From Opitutia bacterium (lineage in GTDB: Bacteria > Verrucomicrobiota > Verrucomicrobiia > Opitutales > UBA953), in the NCBI GenBank assembly GCA_947377865.1, contig CANCHK010000016.1, positions 1 to 43,601 of the forward strand: 43,601 bases of DNA, read 5' to 3'. Both the position numbers and the translations under genes were made by a program. Each line of letters starts with the position of its first letter. Position 1 is the stretch's first letter. Shown here piece by piece: positions 25,739 to 34,919 of this stretch. Under the pieces are notes generated by a model that saw nothing but the letters and a program-made list of their open reading frames with translations, was not told where the DNA came from and did not search any database.

Positions 25739-26863
25739 TTACACCTTGAGGAAAAGCTTCTGGCGCTTGAGGAACCAGAAGAGCATCCATTCGACAGCGA
25801 AGAAGCCGACGGCGAGGATAAGCGGTCCGATGCCGGCCGGCACTGCCTTGGCCAGGCCACCGAATAAGGCGTTCGCGGTGTATTCGTAATTGATGAACTT
25901 TCCAGAGAGGTAAATCAGCACGGAGTTCATGCCGATAACGGCGAAGAAGGCCCCGAAACCGCGCAGCCAGCCGCGCACGTCGATCGTCCAATAGAAGAAG
26001 GCCAGCAACAGACTGCCCCAACCGCAGGTCCACAGAACAAACGAGCTGGTCCAGAGATTCTTGTTCAAGGGAAAGACGAAGCTCCAGAGTCCGCCGACGG
26101 CAAGCAGTGCGAGGCCGGCGACCGCCAGTCCGGCGGCCTTGCGATTGCCAGAGATTTCCTCCGAGGAGCGTCGTAGCCAAAGGCCGGCCAGGATACCGAG
26201 CAAGGCGTTGCCGATGGCGGGAATCATCGCAAGCAGGCCTTCGGGGTCGTGGATCTTCTTGTGCAGCTTGCCTGGCATGAGCAGGCGATCGATGGTGCTG
26301 GCGAAGTTGCCTTCCATCGAAAGGTCGCCGGCGGCGAAACCAGGGGCATGGCCGAAAGACATCACCGCCCAATAGCCGAGCAGGATGCCGGCCAACCAGT
26401 ACCAGAGGCGCTTCGGGGTCTCGAAATTGAAAGCGAAGATGAGTTGGGCGAACATACCTGCGAGGCCGATGCGGCCGAGTACGCTGCCGAAGCGCATATT
26501 CTCGAGCCCCTTCCACTGGAGGCCGTTGTTATAGATAATGCCGAGCAGGACAAGGATCAGGCCACGCTGGACGATCTTGCGGCAGACTTCGGCACGCGCA
26601 CCTTCCGTTAGGCGGCGGGTCAGCGAGTAAGGGGTCGAGACCCCAGCCATGAAAAGAAAAAGCGGGAAGATGAGGTCGTAGGCCTGGAAGCCATTCCAGT
26701 CGACATGCTTGAGCTGGGCATCGATTGCGCCCAACCAACCCCACTCGGTGAGCTTGAAGAAAGCGGCGAAGATCGCATGTCCGCCGACAATCCAGAAAAG
26801 GTCGAAGCCACGCAGGGCATCGAGCGAGAGCAGGCGTTCGGACTTAGGGGCAGGGGTCTCCAT
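25739..26863 (-). CDS. Heparan-alpha-glucosaminide N-acetyltransferase-like membrane protein (DUF5009/COG4299)
   Basis: The 374-residue polytopic protein has about 10 hydrophobic helices. The family start RLLSLDALRGFDLFWIVGGHA places the likely catalytic His at about residue 28. The block FPLFLFMAGVSTPYSL and a C-terminal GMNSVLIYLSGKF are also characteristic. Bacterial members are thought to acetylate or otherwise acylate sugars across the membrane; the substrate is unknown. Given the carbohydrate genes in the window, a sugar or glycan acceptor is plausible. Confidence 0.82.
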   Translation of the reverse strand: METPAPKSERLLSLDALRGFDLFWIVGGHAIFAAFFKLTEWGWLGAIDAQLKHVDWNGFQAYDLIFPLFLFMAGVSTPYSLTRRLTEGARAEVCRKIVQRGLILVLLGIIYNNGLQWKGLENMRFGSVLGRIGLAGMFAQLIFAFNFETPKRLWYWLAGILLGYWAVMSFGHAPGFAAGDLSMEGNFASTIDRLLMPGKLHKKIHDPEGLLAMIPAIGNALLGILAGLWLRRSSEEISGNRKAAGLAVAGLALLAVGGLWSFVFPLNKNLWTSSFVLWTCGWGSLLLAFFYWTIDVRGWLRGFGAFFAVIGMNSVLIYLSGKFINYEYTANALFGGLAKAVPAGIGPLILAVGFFAVEWMLFWFLKRQKLFLKV

Positions 26864-26899
26864 GGGGTTGAGGCTTTTCTATCGAGCCACCGCCTGAGG

Positions 26900-26928
26900 T
26901 CTATAAGGAATTATAAACTAAGGTGCAA
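26900..26928 (-). promoter_or_regulatory. Candidate promoter of the acyltransferase gene
   Basis: On the minus strand TTGCAC (26923-26928) and TATAGA (26900-26905) are separated by 17 bp, and lie 37 nt before the ATG. The match is moderate (3 and 4 of 6 bases). The surrounding sequence is the most AT-rich in this part of the window. Confidence 0.35.
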
Positions 26929-26984
26929 GGCGACTGCATCACCCCGTGTCCACTTGCCAACGTGCCAACTATCCCCCTCGCTAC

Positions 26985-28763
26985 TCACATCCGCTCCACG
27001 GGCTCTATGCCGAGGAGACGTAGGCCGGTTTCCATGACGGCGCAGGTGCGCGAGCAAAGCATGAGACGACGGGCCTTCACGGCGGGGTCGTCGACAATAA
27101 CGCTGTCCGCGGCGTAGAAAGTACCGTAGGCGGCGGCGAGCTCATGCAGGTAAGTGCACAGGTGGTGCGGACGGAGTTCTTCAAGTGCCTGGTCGAGCGC
27201 GGCGGTGAACGCCAGGAGCTTGCGGGCGAGCGCAATCTCGGCCGGGGTTTCCGGGTCGGTCGCCCCTTCTTCGCCCTGCCCCAGGACCAGGCCGCTCTTG
27301 CGGAAGATCGAACGGACGCGGACGACGGCGTACATGAGGTACGGCGCGGTGTTGCCTTCGAAGGCCAGCAACTTGTCCCACGAAAAGGTGTAATCCATCG
27401 TGCGGTTCGACGACAGGTCTGCGTAACGCATGGCGGCGACGCCGATGGCTTTTCCGATTTCTCGACGCTCCGCTTCCGGGAGTTCCGGGCTCTTGCTCGT
27501 GACGGCGTCGAAGGCGCGCTGCGTCGCCTCATCAATGAGCGCCTGCAGGCGAACAGGGTCGCCAGACTTGGTCTTAATAGCCTTACCGTCCTCGCCGAGG
27601 ATCGTGCCGAACCAGACGTGACGGAGACGCGGGAGCTTACGGCCGGAAGCCTTGAACCACTTATCGCCGGTCACGAAGAGCTGATGGAAGTGGTCCTGCT
27701 GACGGCCGTCGGTGACGTAAACAATCTCGTCGGCCTTGAAGTGCTCGGTGCGGTAAAGCAGCGTGGCGAGATCGGTGGAGGCGTAGTTGGACGAACCATC
27801 CTTCTTACGCACGATGAACGGCATCTTGGTCTCGGCGTCGCGCGAGAAGCGCGGCTCTTCGTCATGCCAGACTACGAGCGCGCCTTCGCTCTCCTCAGCC
27901 AGTTTGTACTTCGCCAGCTCGGCGTAGACCTGGTCGACCTTGTCGCGATAGAAGGACTCACCGAGGATGACGTCGGTCTTGAGGCCGAACTGGTCGTAGA
28001 TGCGCTGGCAGGCGACATTAGAGACCTCGACAATCTCCTTCCAGAGAGCGGTGTTCGCAGGGTCGCCAGATTGAAGCTTCGCGAGTTCGGCGCGGGCGGC
28101 GTCCATGAGCGCGGGGTCGGCCTTGGTGGCGACGCTACCTTCCTTGTAAAGGCGTTCGAGGTCTTCGAGCGCATTCGGGCTCTTGGCGTCCAACTGGAAA
28201 CCGGCGCGACGAATCGCAAGAATGAGGATACCGAAGTTCGTGCCCCAGTCACCGATATGGTTGTCACGGACGAGGTCGGCGCCGCAGAACTCGATGAGGC
28301 GGGCGACGGCCTCGCCGATGACGATCGGGCGCAGGTGGCCGACGTGCATCTGCTTGGCGGTGTTGGGCGACGGGTAATCGATGACGACCTTGCGTCCGCC
28401 CATCAGGCGGGCCGCGCCAGCGCGCCACTTGGATTCGTCGCGATACTCGCGGAGCCAGGCACCGAGGGCGGCGGGCGTGAGCTTGAAATTAATGAAGCCC
28501 GGTCCGGCGACCTCCATTTGAACAATCTTGTCATCGAGCCCGCCTTGGGTGCGCACCGCTTCGACGAGCGCGGTGGCGAGGGCACGCGGATTGGCCTTGG
28601 CCTTCTTGGCGGCGGCGAGGATGCCGTTGGCCTGGAAATCGGCATGGCGGGGATCTGAGGGCTTCAGCTCCGGATTGAAGTCGGCTTCGAGGCCGGGGAC
28701 GGAAGCCGCCGCCTTGCGCAGCAGGGCGTCGATTTCACGGGCAGGATTGAACCAGACGGACAT
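26985..28763 (-). CDS. argS: Arginyl-tRNA synthetase
   Basis: The class I enzyme charges tRNA-Arg. The 592-residue protein has the N-terminal Add1 domain (about 1-110), the HIGH-type motif HVGH (140-143, in AKQMHVGHLRP), IGDWGTNFG, the YASTDLATLLYR segment and the C-terminal anticodon-binding helical domain (about 465-592, ending with LGIEPVERM). No canonical KMSKS is seen, which is common in ArgS; FGTILGEDGKAIKTKSGD occupies that place. The start is the ATG at 28763. A strong hairpin lies 13 nt upstream in the leader. Confidence 0.95.
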   Translation of the reverse strand: MSVWFNPAREIDALLRKAAASVPGLEADFNPELKPSDPRHADFQANGILAAAKKAKANPRALATALVEAVRTQGGLDDKIVQMEVAGPGFINFKLTPAALGAWLREYRDESKWRAGAARLMGGRKVVIDYPSPNTAKQMHVGHLRPIVIGEAVARLIEFCGADLVRDNHIGDWGTNFGILILAIRRAGFQLDAKSPNALEDLERLYKEGSVATKADPALMDAARAELAKLQSGDPANTALWKEIVEVSNVACQRIYDQFGLKTDVILGESFYRDKVDQVYAELAKYKLAEESEGALVVWHDEEPRFSRDAETKMPFIVRKKDGSSNYASTDLATLLYRTEHFKADEIVYVTDGRQQDHFHQLFVTGDKWFKASGRKLPRLRHVWFGTILGEDGKAIKTKSGDPVRLQALIDEATQRAFDAVTSKSPELPEAERREIGKAIGVAAMRYADLSSNRTMDYTFSWDKLLAFEGNTAPYLMYAVVRVRSIFRKSGLVLGQGEEGATDPETPAEIALARKLLAFTAALDQALEELRPHHLCTYLHELAAAYGTFYAADSVIVDDPAVKARRLMLCSRTCAVMETGLRLLGIEPVERM

Positions 28764-28776
28764 GCCTCAAGCCGTA

Positions 28777-28818
28777 AGCCCCTACGCCCCCTCGGCAAGC
28801 GAAGAAGGCGCAGGGGCT
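28777..28818 (-). terminator. Long GC-rich hairpin between the mosaic gene and argS
   Basis: A 12-bp stem (28777-28788 with 28807-28818; one G-T type mismatch) and an 18-nt loop lie between the mosaic stop (28829) and the argS start (28763). There is no clear T-run after it on the minus strand. It could terminate the long mosaic transcript inefficiently or be a structured argS leader. Confidence 0.5.
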
Positions 28819-28828
28819 CAGGCGGGGC

Positions 28829-31800
28829 TTATTTGAGCGTCTTGAGGTAAGCGAAAAGGTCCGTGACCTGTTCGTCCGTGAAGCCGTCGAGCAAGCCTTC
28901 CGGCATGAGCGATCGACGCAGGTATTTGGCCGACGCCACTTCGGCCTTCGGCACGCGACGATCGGCGCCACCGGGCTGACGAAGCACGTAGGCCGTCGCG
29001 TCCTCTGAGACGTAGAACGCCTCGATGACCTCGCCGGCCTTGAGCTTGACCTGGAAGATGCGATAAGCGGCCTCAATTGCAGCGTTCGGGTCGATGATAT
29101 TACGGATGACGGCTTCCATACCCATTGCGCCGGCGCCCGAAAGATTAGGGCCGATGAGGCCGCCCTGGCCGTTGATCATGTGACAGGACTGGCAGAGCGC
29201 GACGACGGCCTTGCCCTTGGTAGGGTCGCCGGTCTTCGACGCGAGCGCAGTGTAGCGGGCGGTCTTCTTCTCGAGGGCAGCGAACTGCTCGCCATTGAGG
29301 AGCGGCGGCGCATCCGTGGTACGCAGGATCTTGGCGCCCTTGCCGAGCTTATCCCAAGCGGTATCGCCGCTGGCCGAAGCAAAGACGAGCGACTCCGGGA
29401 GTTTTTCGCCGGCGAAGGTCCGGGTCATGTTCGTGCGGACTTCCGCTGGCTTGCGCTCAATGTTCCAGATGCGGTATTCAGCGAAAGCGCCCTGAGTTCC
29501 ACCCGACGGCGTCGACCACCCGATTGTCAGTCCCCGAAGGTCGTGGGCTTGGGCTGACTTCGCAGTGCCGGTCAGCTCACCATCCTGGTAGGTGCGCAAG
29601 ATGCCGGCAGCGTCACGCGTCAGGGCGACATGAGTCCAAATGCCAGGTGAGATTGGCTTCGCGGAGACGACCGCATCGCGGATTGTGCCGCCCATGTAGG
29701 CACGGAAGACGCCGCCCGCGAAATTAAGGTCCAGCACGCCCGGGGCGCCGAGGATGCTGTCGTTGTTATCGACCTTGCCGTCCAGGCGCACCCACGTCTC
29801 CACGGTAAAGGCGCCTTTGAGTACGAGGCCGGACTTGGCGACAGCGTCATTGGAGCCATCCAGGGTCAACACGCTGCGGAACACGCCCCCAAGTTGGGCG
29901 GACACATTTGCGAGCTCGGGACTGTCACCCAGGGCGATGGCGAGTTTCTCGGCGACGGGAATTTCGATGTCGGCGAGCGCGACAGACTTGTCAGCCAGGC
30001 CGGAGGCGATGGCCTTGGCGCCGGCCTTGGTACCGCTGATACCGTCGAGGACGACCTTCCGGTCATTCACGGAAAGCGTCGGGTAGAGCTTCATCGCGAG
30101 TGCGGAAGCCTGCGCCGAACGGGAAGCAACCAAGGCGCGCAGGGCAAGGCTCGACACCTCCGACGACGACTTGCCGACAAGTAAGGCGATAGCTTCGGGC
30201 TTGGTCGTACGCAGTTGCTGAAGTCCGGCCAGCGCATCGCGACGGGAATCCTCGAGGGAGAGTAAGGCAAGCAGGTCATCCTCGAGAGAGAGGAGCTGAA
30301 AGCCACCAATAAGCTGGGCGGCCTGGGCGCGTTCGGCGACGCCCTGAGTGAGCAAGGCCTTGGCAGCCTCGGCGACGACGGGGCCGACCTTGGCCGGATC
30401 GAGGTCAGTACGAGTGACGAGCAGGAGCTCCACGACACGGCTGCGGACGGAGGCGTCGGCCAGGAGCTTGCGCAGCACGGCGACACTGGCCGGCTGGTCT
30501 AGGGTCTTGGCGACGGCGAAGAGCTCGTCTGGTCCAGGAGCGCGGTTCAGCTGACCGACCAGTTCGGCAATGAGAGGTGCGCCGACCTTCGGGTCGAGCG
30601 CAAGCGCAGCGAACATGCGTCCTTCGGCGGGTAGCGACTTGGCTTCCGGCGAAGCCAGGAACGTCGCCACGGCCTCGGGCTGACGCTCGAGATACATGCG
30701 GATAAGGAAGCGCTCGAAATCACGCTCATAAGCGACGCCAACCTTGATCGGCTTGCCGCGGCGATCCGGGGCGACGGGACCTTCGAGGGAAGGTCCGGCG
30801 AAGCGCATCAGCACGCCGAGCGCGGCGGGGTGCTTCGCGGAAGCTTCTCCGAGGGCCTTGATGGCGGCGGCGCGGACCTCGGCGTCGGCATCGGCGGAGA
30901 GCGCGGCGAGCGCCTCGAAATGGGGCGACCATACTCCGAAATGGCGCAGGGCGTTCACGGCTTCTCGGCGGACGTTGCGATTTGGATCGGCGAGGAGACG
31001 CATTGCCAGAGGTCCGATCTTGTGACCGTGCTCGGCGAGGACCCAGAGGGCTTGGATGCGGCGGGCGGGCGAAGCGGAAGCGTCGTCCGCGATGATAGTC
31101 AGCGCGCGGGTCGTCGCTTCGTCGGTGTCGCGGCGATCGGCCAACGTCTGCCAGGCGAGGTGAGCATCAGCGGTCACCTTGGAGCCTAGGCGGGCGACGA
31201 GATCAGAGGAGGAGAGCTTGGTGTAATCCGGCACAACCTGCGGAACGAAGCCCTTCGGCTTGATGCGCCAGATGCGGCCGGACTGCTTGTCGCGGTCAGG
31301 GTGGTTGCGGGCGACCTCATTATGGCTGATGATCTTATTATACCAGTCGATGACGTAGAGACAGCCGTCCGGACCCATCGTCATCGCGATTGGACGGAAG
31401 AACGGGTCATCGCAGCTGACGAAGTCATCAAGGTGCTCGAGGCGATAGCCGGAACCTTCGCGATACTGACGGATCGCGTTGACCTTCGAGGTGATTGGGT
31501 TGGCGACATACATCACGCCGTCGTAGCCCTTCGGCCAGACGCTGACATCAGAGAGCGCCAAACCGCTGAGGCCGGTGCCGCCCATCTTGAACTCGGGTGC
31601 CTGGATTGGAAAAGGCGGCTGGTAGGACTTCGCCAGACGATCCGCGCAACCAGGGTAGAGCGCGTATTCATGGAACGGCATCACCGGGTAGCCGAAATCG
31701 TTGGCCTCCTGGATGAAACATTCCCCTTCGCCGGTGAGCACGAGGCCCCAGATGTTGCAGGGGCCGACACTGGTGGGCTCGAAGAAGCTGCCGTCGGGAC

Positions 31801-33085
31801 GGAAGCGAGCCATACGCGTGCTAGGGAAATCGACTTGATCGCCTTTCGTGGTAATAACCGTACCCTTATTGAAGGCCCCTTGCGCGAGCCACATCCAGCC
31901 GAACGGAGCGCGGGTGAACTGGTGCGGAAAGAGGTGCGAATCCTGCACCCCGAAGCCCGTCAAGAGGACCTCGCGCTTGTCCGCCTTGCCAGTACCAGCG
32001 GTGTCACGAAGAAAGACCACGTCGTGTCCGTGCTGCACGATGGCGCCATCCTTGTAAGGCAGGACGCCTTCAGGAATCGCGAGGCCATCGGCGTAGGTGC
32101 GCGGCTGATGCAGTCCGGAGGAAAACGGCTGGTCGAAGACGATGACCTTGTCGCGGGCCTTGGACTTATAGAGCGCCTCGGCGGCGACAGGGTTTTCGTT
32201 GGCGTCGACCGGGTATTCCAGCGCGGTACTGGACCACGCCCTGCCCTGCTGGTCGAAGATCAGCATGATGAACTTGCCAAAGTCGGCGGACTCCTTGGCG
32301 AAGAGCTCGATTTCGAAGCCCTCCGGGAGCTTGAATAACTTCTGCTGGTCTTCGGCGGAACGTCGAACGCCCTGCACGTTGTTGTAGCTTGTGTCCTTCT
32401 TTGCCGGAGCGGCGGCCTTGGTCGGCTCGGCCTTCTTTTCCGTCGGCTTCACCTTATCCCAGGTCAGCGCGCCCGGCGTCGGCGGTAGTTCTTCGATCGT
32501 GATATCCTTGGCCTGAACCTCGGCCATACCTCCGGCGTGAATCTGGATTCCAATCTTACCGTCAGCCGCGATGTTCTCCTCGGCCTCGACATAATCCAAG
32601 GCCGGAACGCCATTGACCCAGCTGCGGATACGATTCCCTTCGGCGAGGATACGGTATTCGTTCCATTCGCCCTCCTTAACCGCGGCAAGCACGGCGGCAG
32701 CGTCCTTCGACTCGGCGACGACCTTATTACGTCGGCTCTCGTCGTAGAGCTTGCCATACCAACCTTTGCCGTAGTCGACCTGATAGCCACTCATCTCCGA
32801 GCTGTTCGGGACGCGCACGCTGCGCATCTGGATGCCACTGTTCACGAAACCTGTTCCGGTCAGCCGTAGTTTGACGCGCAGATCGAAATTCTGATAGGAT
32901 TTCTCGGTCGCGAGGAAGAAGTTCTTCGGCACCTTCTCCTTGAGGGAGCCGCCGCGGATCTCGCCGGCCTCGACGCGCCACCAAGCGGCGTCGCCCTCCC
33001 AGCCGGCAAGGGTCTTCCCGTCGAACAGGGAAACCGGAGCAGCTTGGACGGTCAGGGCGAGGAACAGGGCCAGGAAGCAGCGCAT
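28829..33085 (-). CDS. Exported mosaic: DUF1080 + PVC membrane-bound dehydrogenase propeller + HEAT + LamG-like + cytochrome c
   Basis: The 1418-residue protein starts with a signal peptide (1-16). A DUF1080 domain follows (about 18-200: LFDGKTLAGWEG, NSGIQMRS, YQVDYGKGWYGKLYDE) and then a Lys/Ala/Pro linker (about 210-232). The PVC-type dehydrogenase beta-propeller (about 240-615) contains ADGLAIPEGVLPY, DSHLFPHQF and GPDGCLYVIDWYN. HEAT-like helical repeats (about 640-1010), a LamG/concanavalin jellyroll (about 1069-1220) and a c-type cytochrome complete it, with CQSCH at 1298-1302 and a likely Met ligand at 1394 (SLMPEG). DUF1080 proteins include 3-keto-disaccharide hydrolases; propeller-cytochrome pairs pass electrons from sugars or alcohols to haem. 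Both activities in one chain is my inference. The ATG at 33085 is set by the signal peptide. Confidence 0.85.
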   Translation of the reverse strand: MRCFLALFLALTVQAAPVSLFDGKTLAGWEGDAAWWRVEAGEIRGGSLKEKVPKNFFLATEKSYQNFDLRVKLRLTGTGFVNSGIQMRSVRVPNSSEMSGYQVDYGKGWYGKLYDESRRNKVVAESKDAAAVLAAVKEGEWNEYRILAEGNRIRSWVNGVPALDYVEAEENIAADGKIGIQIHAGGMAEVQAKDITIEELPPTPGALTWDKVKPTEKKAEPTKAAAPAKKDTSYNNVQGVRRSAEDQQKLFKLPEGFEIELFAKESADFGKFIMLIFDQQGRAWSSTALEYPVDANENPVAAEALYKSKARDKVIVFDQPFSSGLHQPRTYADGLAIPEGVLPYKDGAIVQHGHDVVFLRDTAGTGKADKREVLLTGFGVQDSHLFPHQFTRAPFGWMWLAQGAFNKGTVITTKGDQVDFPSTRMARFRPDGSFFEPTSVGPCNIWGLVLTGEGECFIQEANDFGYPVMPFHEYALYPGCADRLAKSYQPPFPIQAPEFKMGGTGLSGLALSDVSVWPKGYDGVMYVANPITSKVNAIRQYREGSGYRLEHLDDFVSCDDPFFRPIAMTMGPDGCLYVIDWYNKIISHNEVARNHPDRDKQSGRIWRIKPKGFVPQVVPDYTKLSSSDLVARLGSKVTADAHLAWQTLADRRDTDEATTRALTIIADDASASPARRIQALWVLAEHGHKIGPLAMRLLADPNRNVRREAVNALRHFGVWSPHFEALAALSADADAEVRAAAIKALGEASAKHPAALGVLMRFAGPSLEGPVAPDRRGKPIKVGVAYERDFERFLIRMYLERQPEAVATFLASPEAKSLPAEGRMFAALALDPKVGAPLIAELVGQLNRAPGPDELFAVAKTLDQPASVAVLRKLLADASVRSRVVELLLVTRTDLDPAKVGPVVAEAAKALLTQGVAERAQAAQLIGGFQLLSLEDDLLALLSLEDSRRDALAGLQQLRTTKPEAIALLVGKSSSEVSSLALRALVASRSAQASALAMKLYPTLSVNDRKVVLDGISGTKAGAKAIASGLADKSVALADIEIPVAEKLAIALGDSPELANVSAQLGGVFRSVLTLDGSNDAVAKSGLVLKGAFTVETWVRLDGKVDNNDSILGAPGVLDLNFAGGVFRAYMGGTIRDAVVSAKPISPGIWTHVALTRDAAGILRTYQDGELTGTAKSAQAHDLRGLTIGWSTPSGGTQGAFAEYRIWNIERKPAEVRTNMTRTFAGEKLPESLVFASASGDTAWDKLGKGAKILRTTDAPPLLNGEQFAALEKKTARYTALASKTGDPTKGKAVVALCQSCHMINGQGGLIGPNLSGAGAMGMEAVIRNIIDPNAAIEAAYRIFQVKLKAGEVIEAFYVSEDATAYVLRQPGGADRRVPKAEVASAKYLRRSLMPEGLLDGFTDEQVTDLFAYLKTLK

Positions 33086-33234
33086 GGGAAGGTGGGGTTG
33101 CGGAGAAGTTAGACGACCTCTGGCCGCCCACAACCCTGCACGTCATCCCATCTTGCAACCTGACCACCGTCAAAAGCACATCGGCGGCACACCCCACGCT
33201 TGCGTCCCCTGCCCGAACCGCCTGTTTTCTCTGC

Positions 33235-33780
33235 ATGTCCTCCGCCCACAAGCTCCTCCGCGACTGCGCCGCGACCCTAATCCCCGCCGGGGATGTCGTG
33301 GTGCTGGAAGCCGGCACGGAAGTCACGGTCACACAGGCCCTCGGCGGCTCGGTCACGGTCCGCACTCCGATGGGCCTCTTCCGCATCGCCCCGGCCGACA
33401 TCGAAGCCCTTGGTCCGGACGCCGTCAGCCAATACGGCAAGAAGGACGAGACGGTCATCAGCGGCCCCGTGAACCAGGAAGCCCTCTGGGAAGCACTCAA
33501 GGGCTGCTTCGACCCAGAGATCCCGGTGAACATCGTAGACCTCGGCCTCATCTATCACCTCGAACTCTCGCCCGGCGAGCGCGGCGGACAGAGGGTCGCC
33601 GCCAAGATGACGCTGACCGCGCAAGGTTGCGGCATGGGTCCCGTCATCGCCGCCGACGCGAAATCGAAGATGGAGGCCCTGCCCGGTGTCGAGTCCGCCG
33701 AAGTCGAGATCGTCTGGGACCCGGTCTGGAATCCGCGGATGATCTCCGAAGCCGGCCGCAAGCAGCTCGGACTCGAGTGA
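33235..33780 (+). CDS. sufT: SufT-like Fe-S assembly protein (MIP18/DUF59 family)
   Basis: The 181-residue protein carries the C-terminal MIP18-like domain (about 82-175: FDPEIPVNIVDLGLIY, MTLTAQGCGMGPVIA, VWDPVWNPRMIS) with the conserved Cys in QGCGMG. The roughly 80-residue N-terminal extension typical of SufT (LIPAGDVVVLEAGTEV) is also present. SufT helps mature Fe-S proteins under high demand. No other suf genes are in the window. Its TGA overlaps the hemW ATG (TGATG), placing it with an Fe-S radical-SAM protein, which fits the role. Confidence 0.88.
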   Translation: MSSAHKLLRDCAATLIPAGDVVVLEAGTEVTVTQALGGSVTVRTPMGLFRIAPADIEALGPDAVSQYGKKDETVISGPVNQEALWEALKGCFDPEIPVNIVDLGLIYHLELSPGERGGQRVAAKMTLTAQGCGMGPVIAADAKSKMEALPGVESAEVEIVWDPVWNPRMISEAGRKQLGLE

Positions 33781-34919
33781 TGTCCACGTCCGTCCAGTCC
33801 GCGACGGCCCTCTACCTGCACGTCCCGTTCTGCGCGTCGTCCTGCGACTTCTGTTCATTCTACCAGGAGCAACCCAAGCGCAGCGAGATCGACCGCTACC
33901 TCTCCGCGATTGAACGGGAGATGGAACTCCACCCGCCTGGTCGCGTCGAAACCGCCTTCTGGGGCGGCGGCACGCCCGGCCTACTGCCGGCGGAAGACCT
34001 ATTGCGACTCGGCAAGGCCATGACCAAGGCCGCCGGCCGCCCGAGCGAATGGTCGGTCGAGCTCGCGCCTTCGTCAGTGCGCGCCGACAAACTCGCCGCA
34101 CTGAAGGAGATCGGCGTCACGCGCGTCTCGATGGGCGTGCAAAGCTTCGATGACGCTACGCTCGACGCGCTCGGCCGCCGTCACTCGCCTAAGCAAATTA
34201 TGGAAGCGTGGGAACTCATCGAGGCCGCCGGCTTTGCTTCGCGCAACCTGGACCTGATCTTCGCGATCCCCGGGCAGGACGAAAAGCGCTGGACCGACGA
34301 CCTGCATCGGGCGATGTCGCTCAAGCCTGACCATCTTTCCACGTACTGCCTGACCTTCGAGGAAGACACCGCGATGTTCGTGAAACTCTCGCAGGGCAAG
34401 GTGAAGATCGACCGCGAACTCGAGGCGCACCTCTATCGACGCACCTGGGAAACCCTCGAAGATGCTGGCTACGCCCAGTATGAGACCTCGAACTTCGCCC
34501 GCGCCGGCCACGCCTGCCGGCACAACCTGATCACTTGGGAGATGGGTGCGTGGATTGGCTACGGTCCTTCCGCGTCATCGCAGTGGGGAGAACGCCGCTG
34601 GACAAATCCCTCGAATCTCGACCAGTGGATCAAGGGCATCGAAGCCGGCCAGCCCGTGCTCGAGCAGGTCAAGGACCTGAGCCCCGCGGACCTGCTCTGC
34701 GACGCGCTCGTCTTCGGGCTGCGCCTCAACGCCGGTGTCGACCCCTTCGCGCTCGCCGCGCGCTTCGAGACGCCCCTGCCGCAAGGCGTCCTCGACCTGT
34801 TCGCGGACCTCGTCGAGGAAGGCCTCATGGAGCTCGCCGGAACGAACTTTCGCCTGACCGGCGAAGGCCGCATGCGGGCCGACGCCGTCGGCGTGGCCGT
34901 AATCGAGAAATTCGACTGA
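33780..34919 (+). CDS. hemW: HemW-type radical SAM haem chaperone
   Basis: The 379-residue protein has the radical SAM CxxxCxxC motif (C18, C22, C25 in PFCASSCDFC), GGGTPGLLP, RVSMGVQSFDDATLDALGRRH, LDLIFAIPGQ and the HemW C-terminal region with YETSNFARAGHACRHN. The CxxxCxxC-only N-terminus and the HNLITWEMGAWIGYGPSA block separate HemW from HemN. HemW binds haem and is thought to deliver it to respiratory proteins, formerly mis-called coproporphyrinogen oxidase. The start is the TGATG junction with sufT; a long upstream open frame is not used. The stop overlaps the next gene in the same way. Confidence 0.88.
   Translation: MSTSVQSATALYLHVPFCASSCDFCSFYQEQPKRSEIDRYLSAIEREMELHPPGRVETAFWGGGTPGLLPAEDLLRLGKAMTKAAGRPSEWSVELAPSSVRADKLAALKEIGVTRVSMGVQSFDDATLDALGRRHSPKQIMEAWELIEAAGFASRNLDLIFAIPGQDEKRWTDDLHRAMSLKPDHLSTYCLTFEEDTAMFVKLSQGKVKIDRELEAHLYRRTWETLEDAGYAQYETSNFARAGHACRHNLITWEMGAWIGYGPSASSQWGERRWTNPSNLDQWIKGIEAGQPVLEQVKDLSPADLLCDALVFGLRLNAGVDPFALAARFETPLPQGVLDLFADLVEEGLMELAGTNFRLTGEGRMRADAVGVAVIEKFD

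Noticed and set aside
27144-28658. Plus-strand open frame of 504 codons
   Set aside because: It is antisense to argS; no recognisable protein features.
32940-33779. Upstream extension of the hemW frame
   Set aside because: The extension is Arg/Pro-rich shadow sequence over the mosaic 5' end and sufT. HemW begins at the TGATG junction at 33780.
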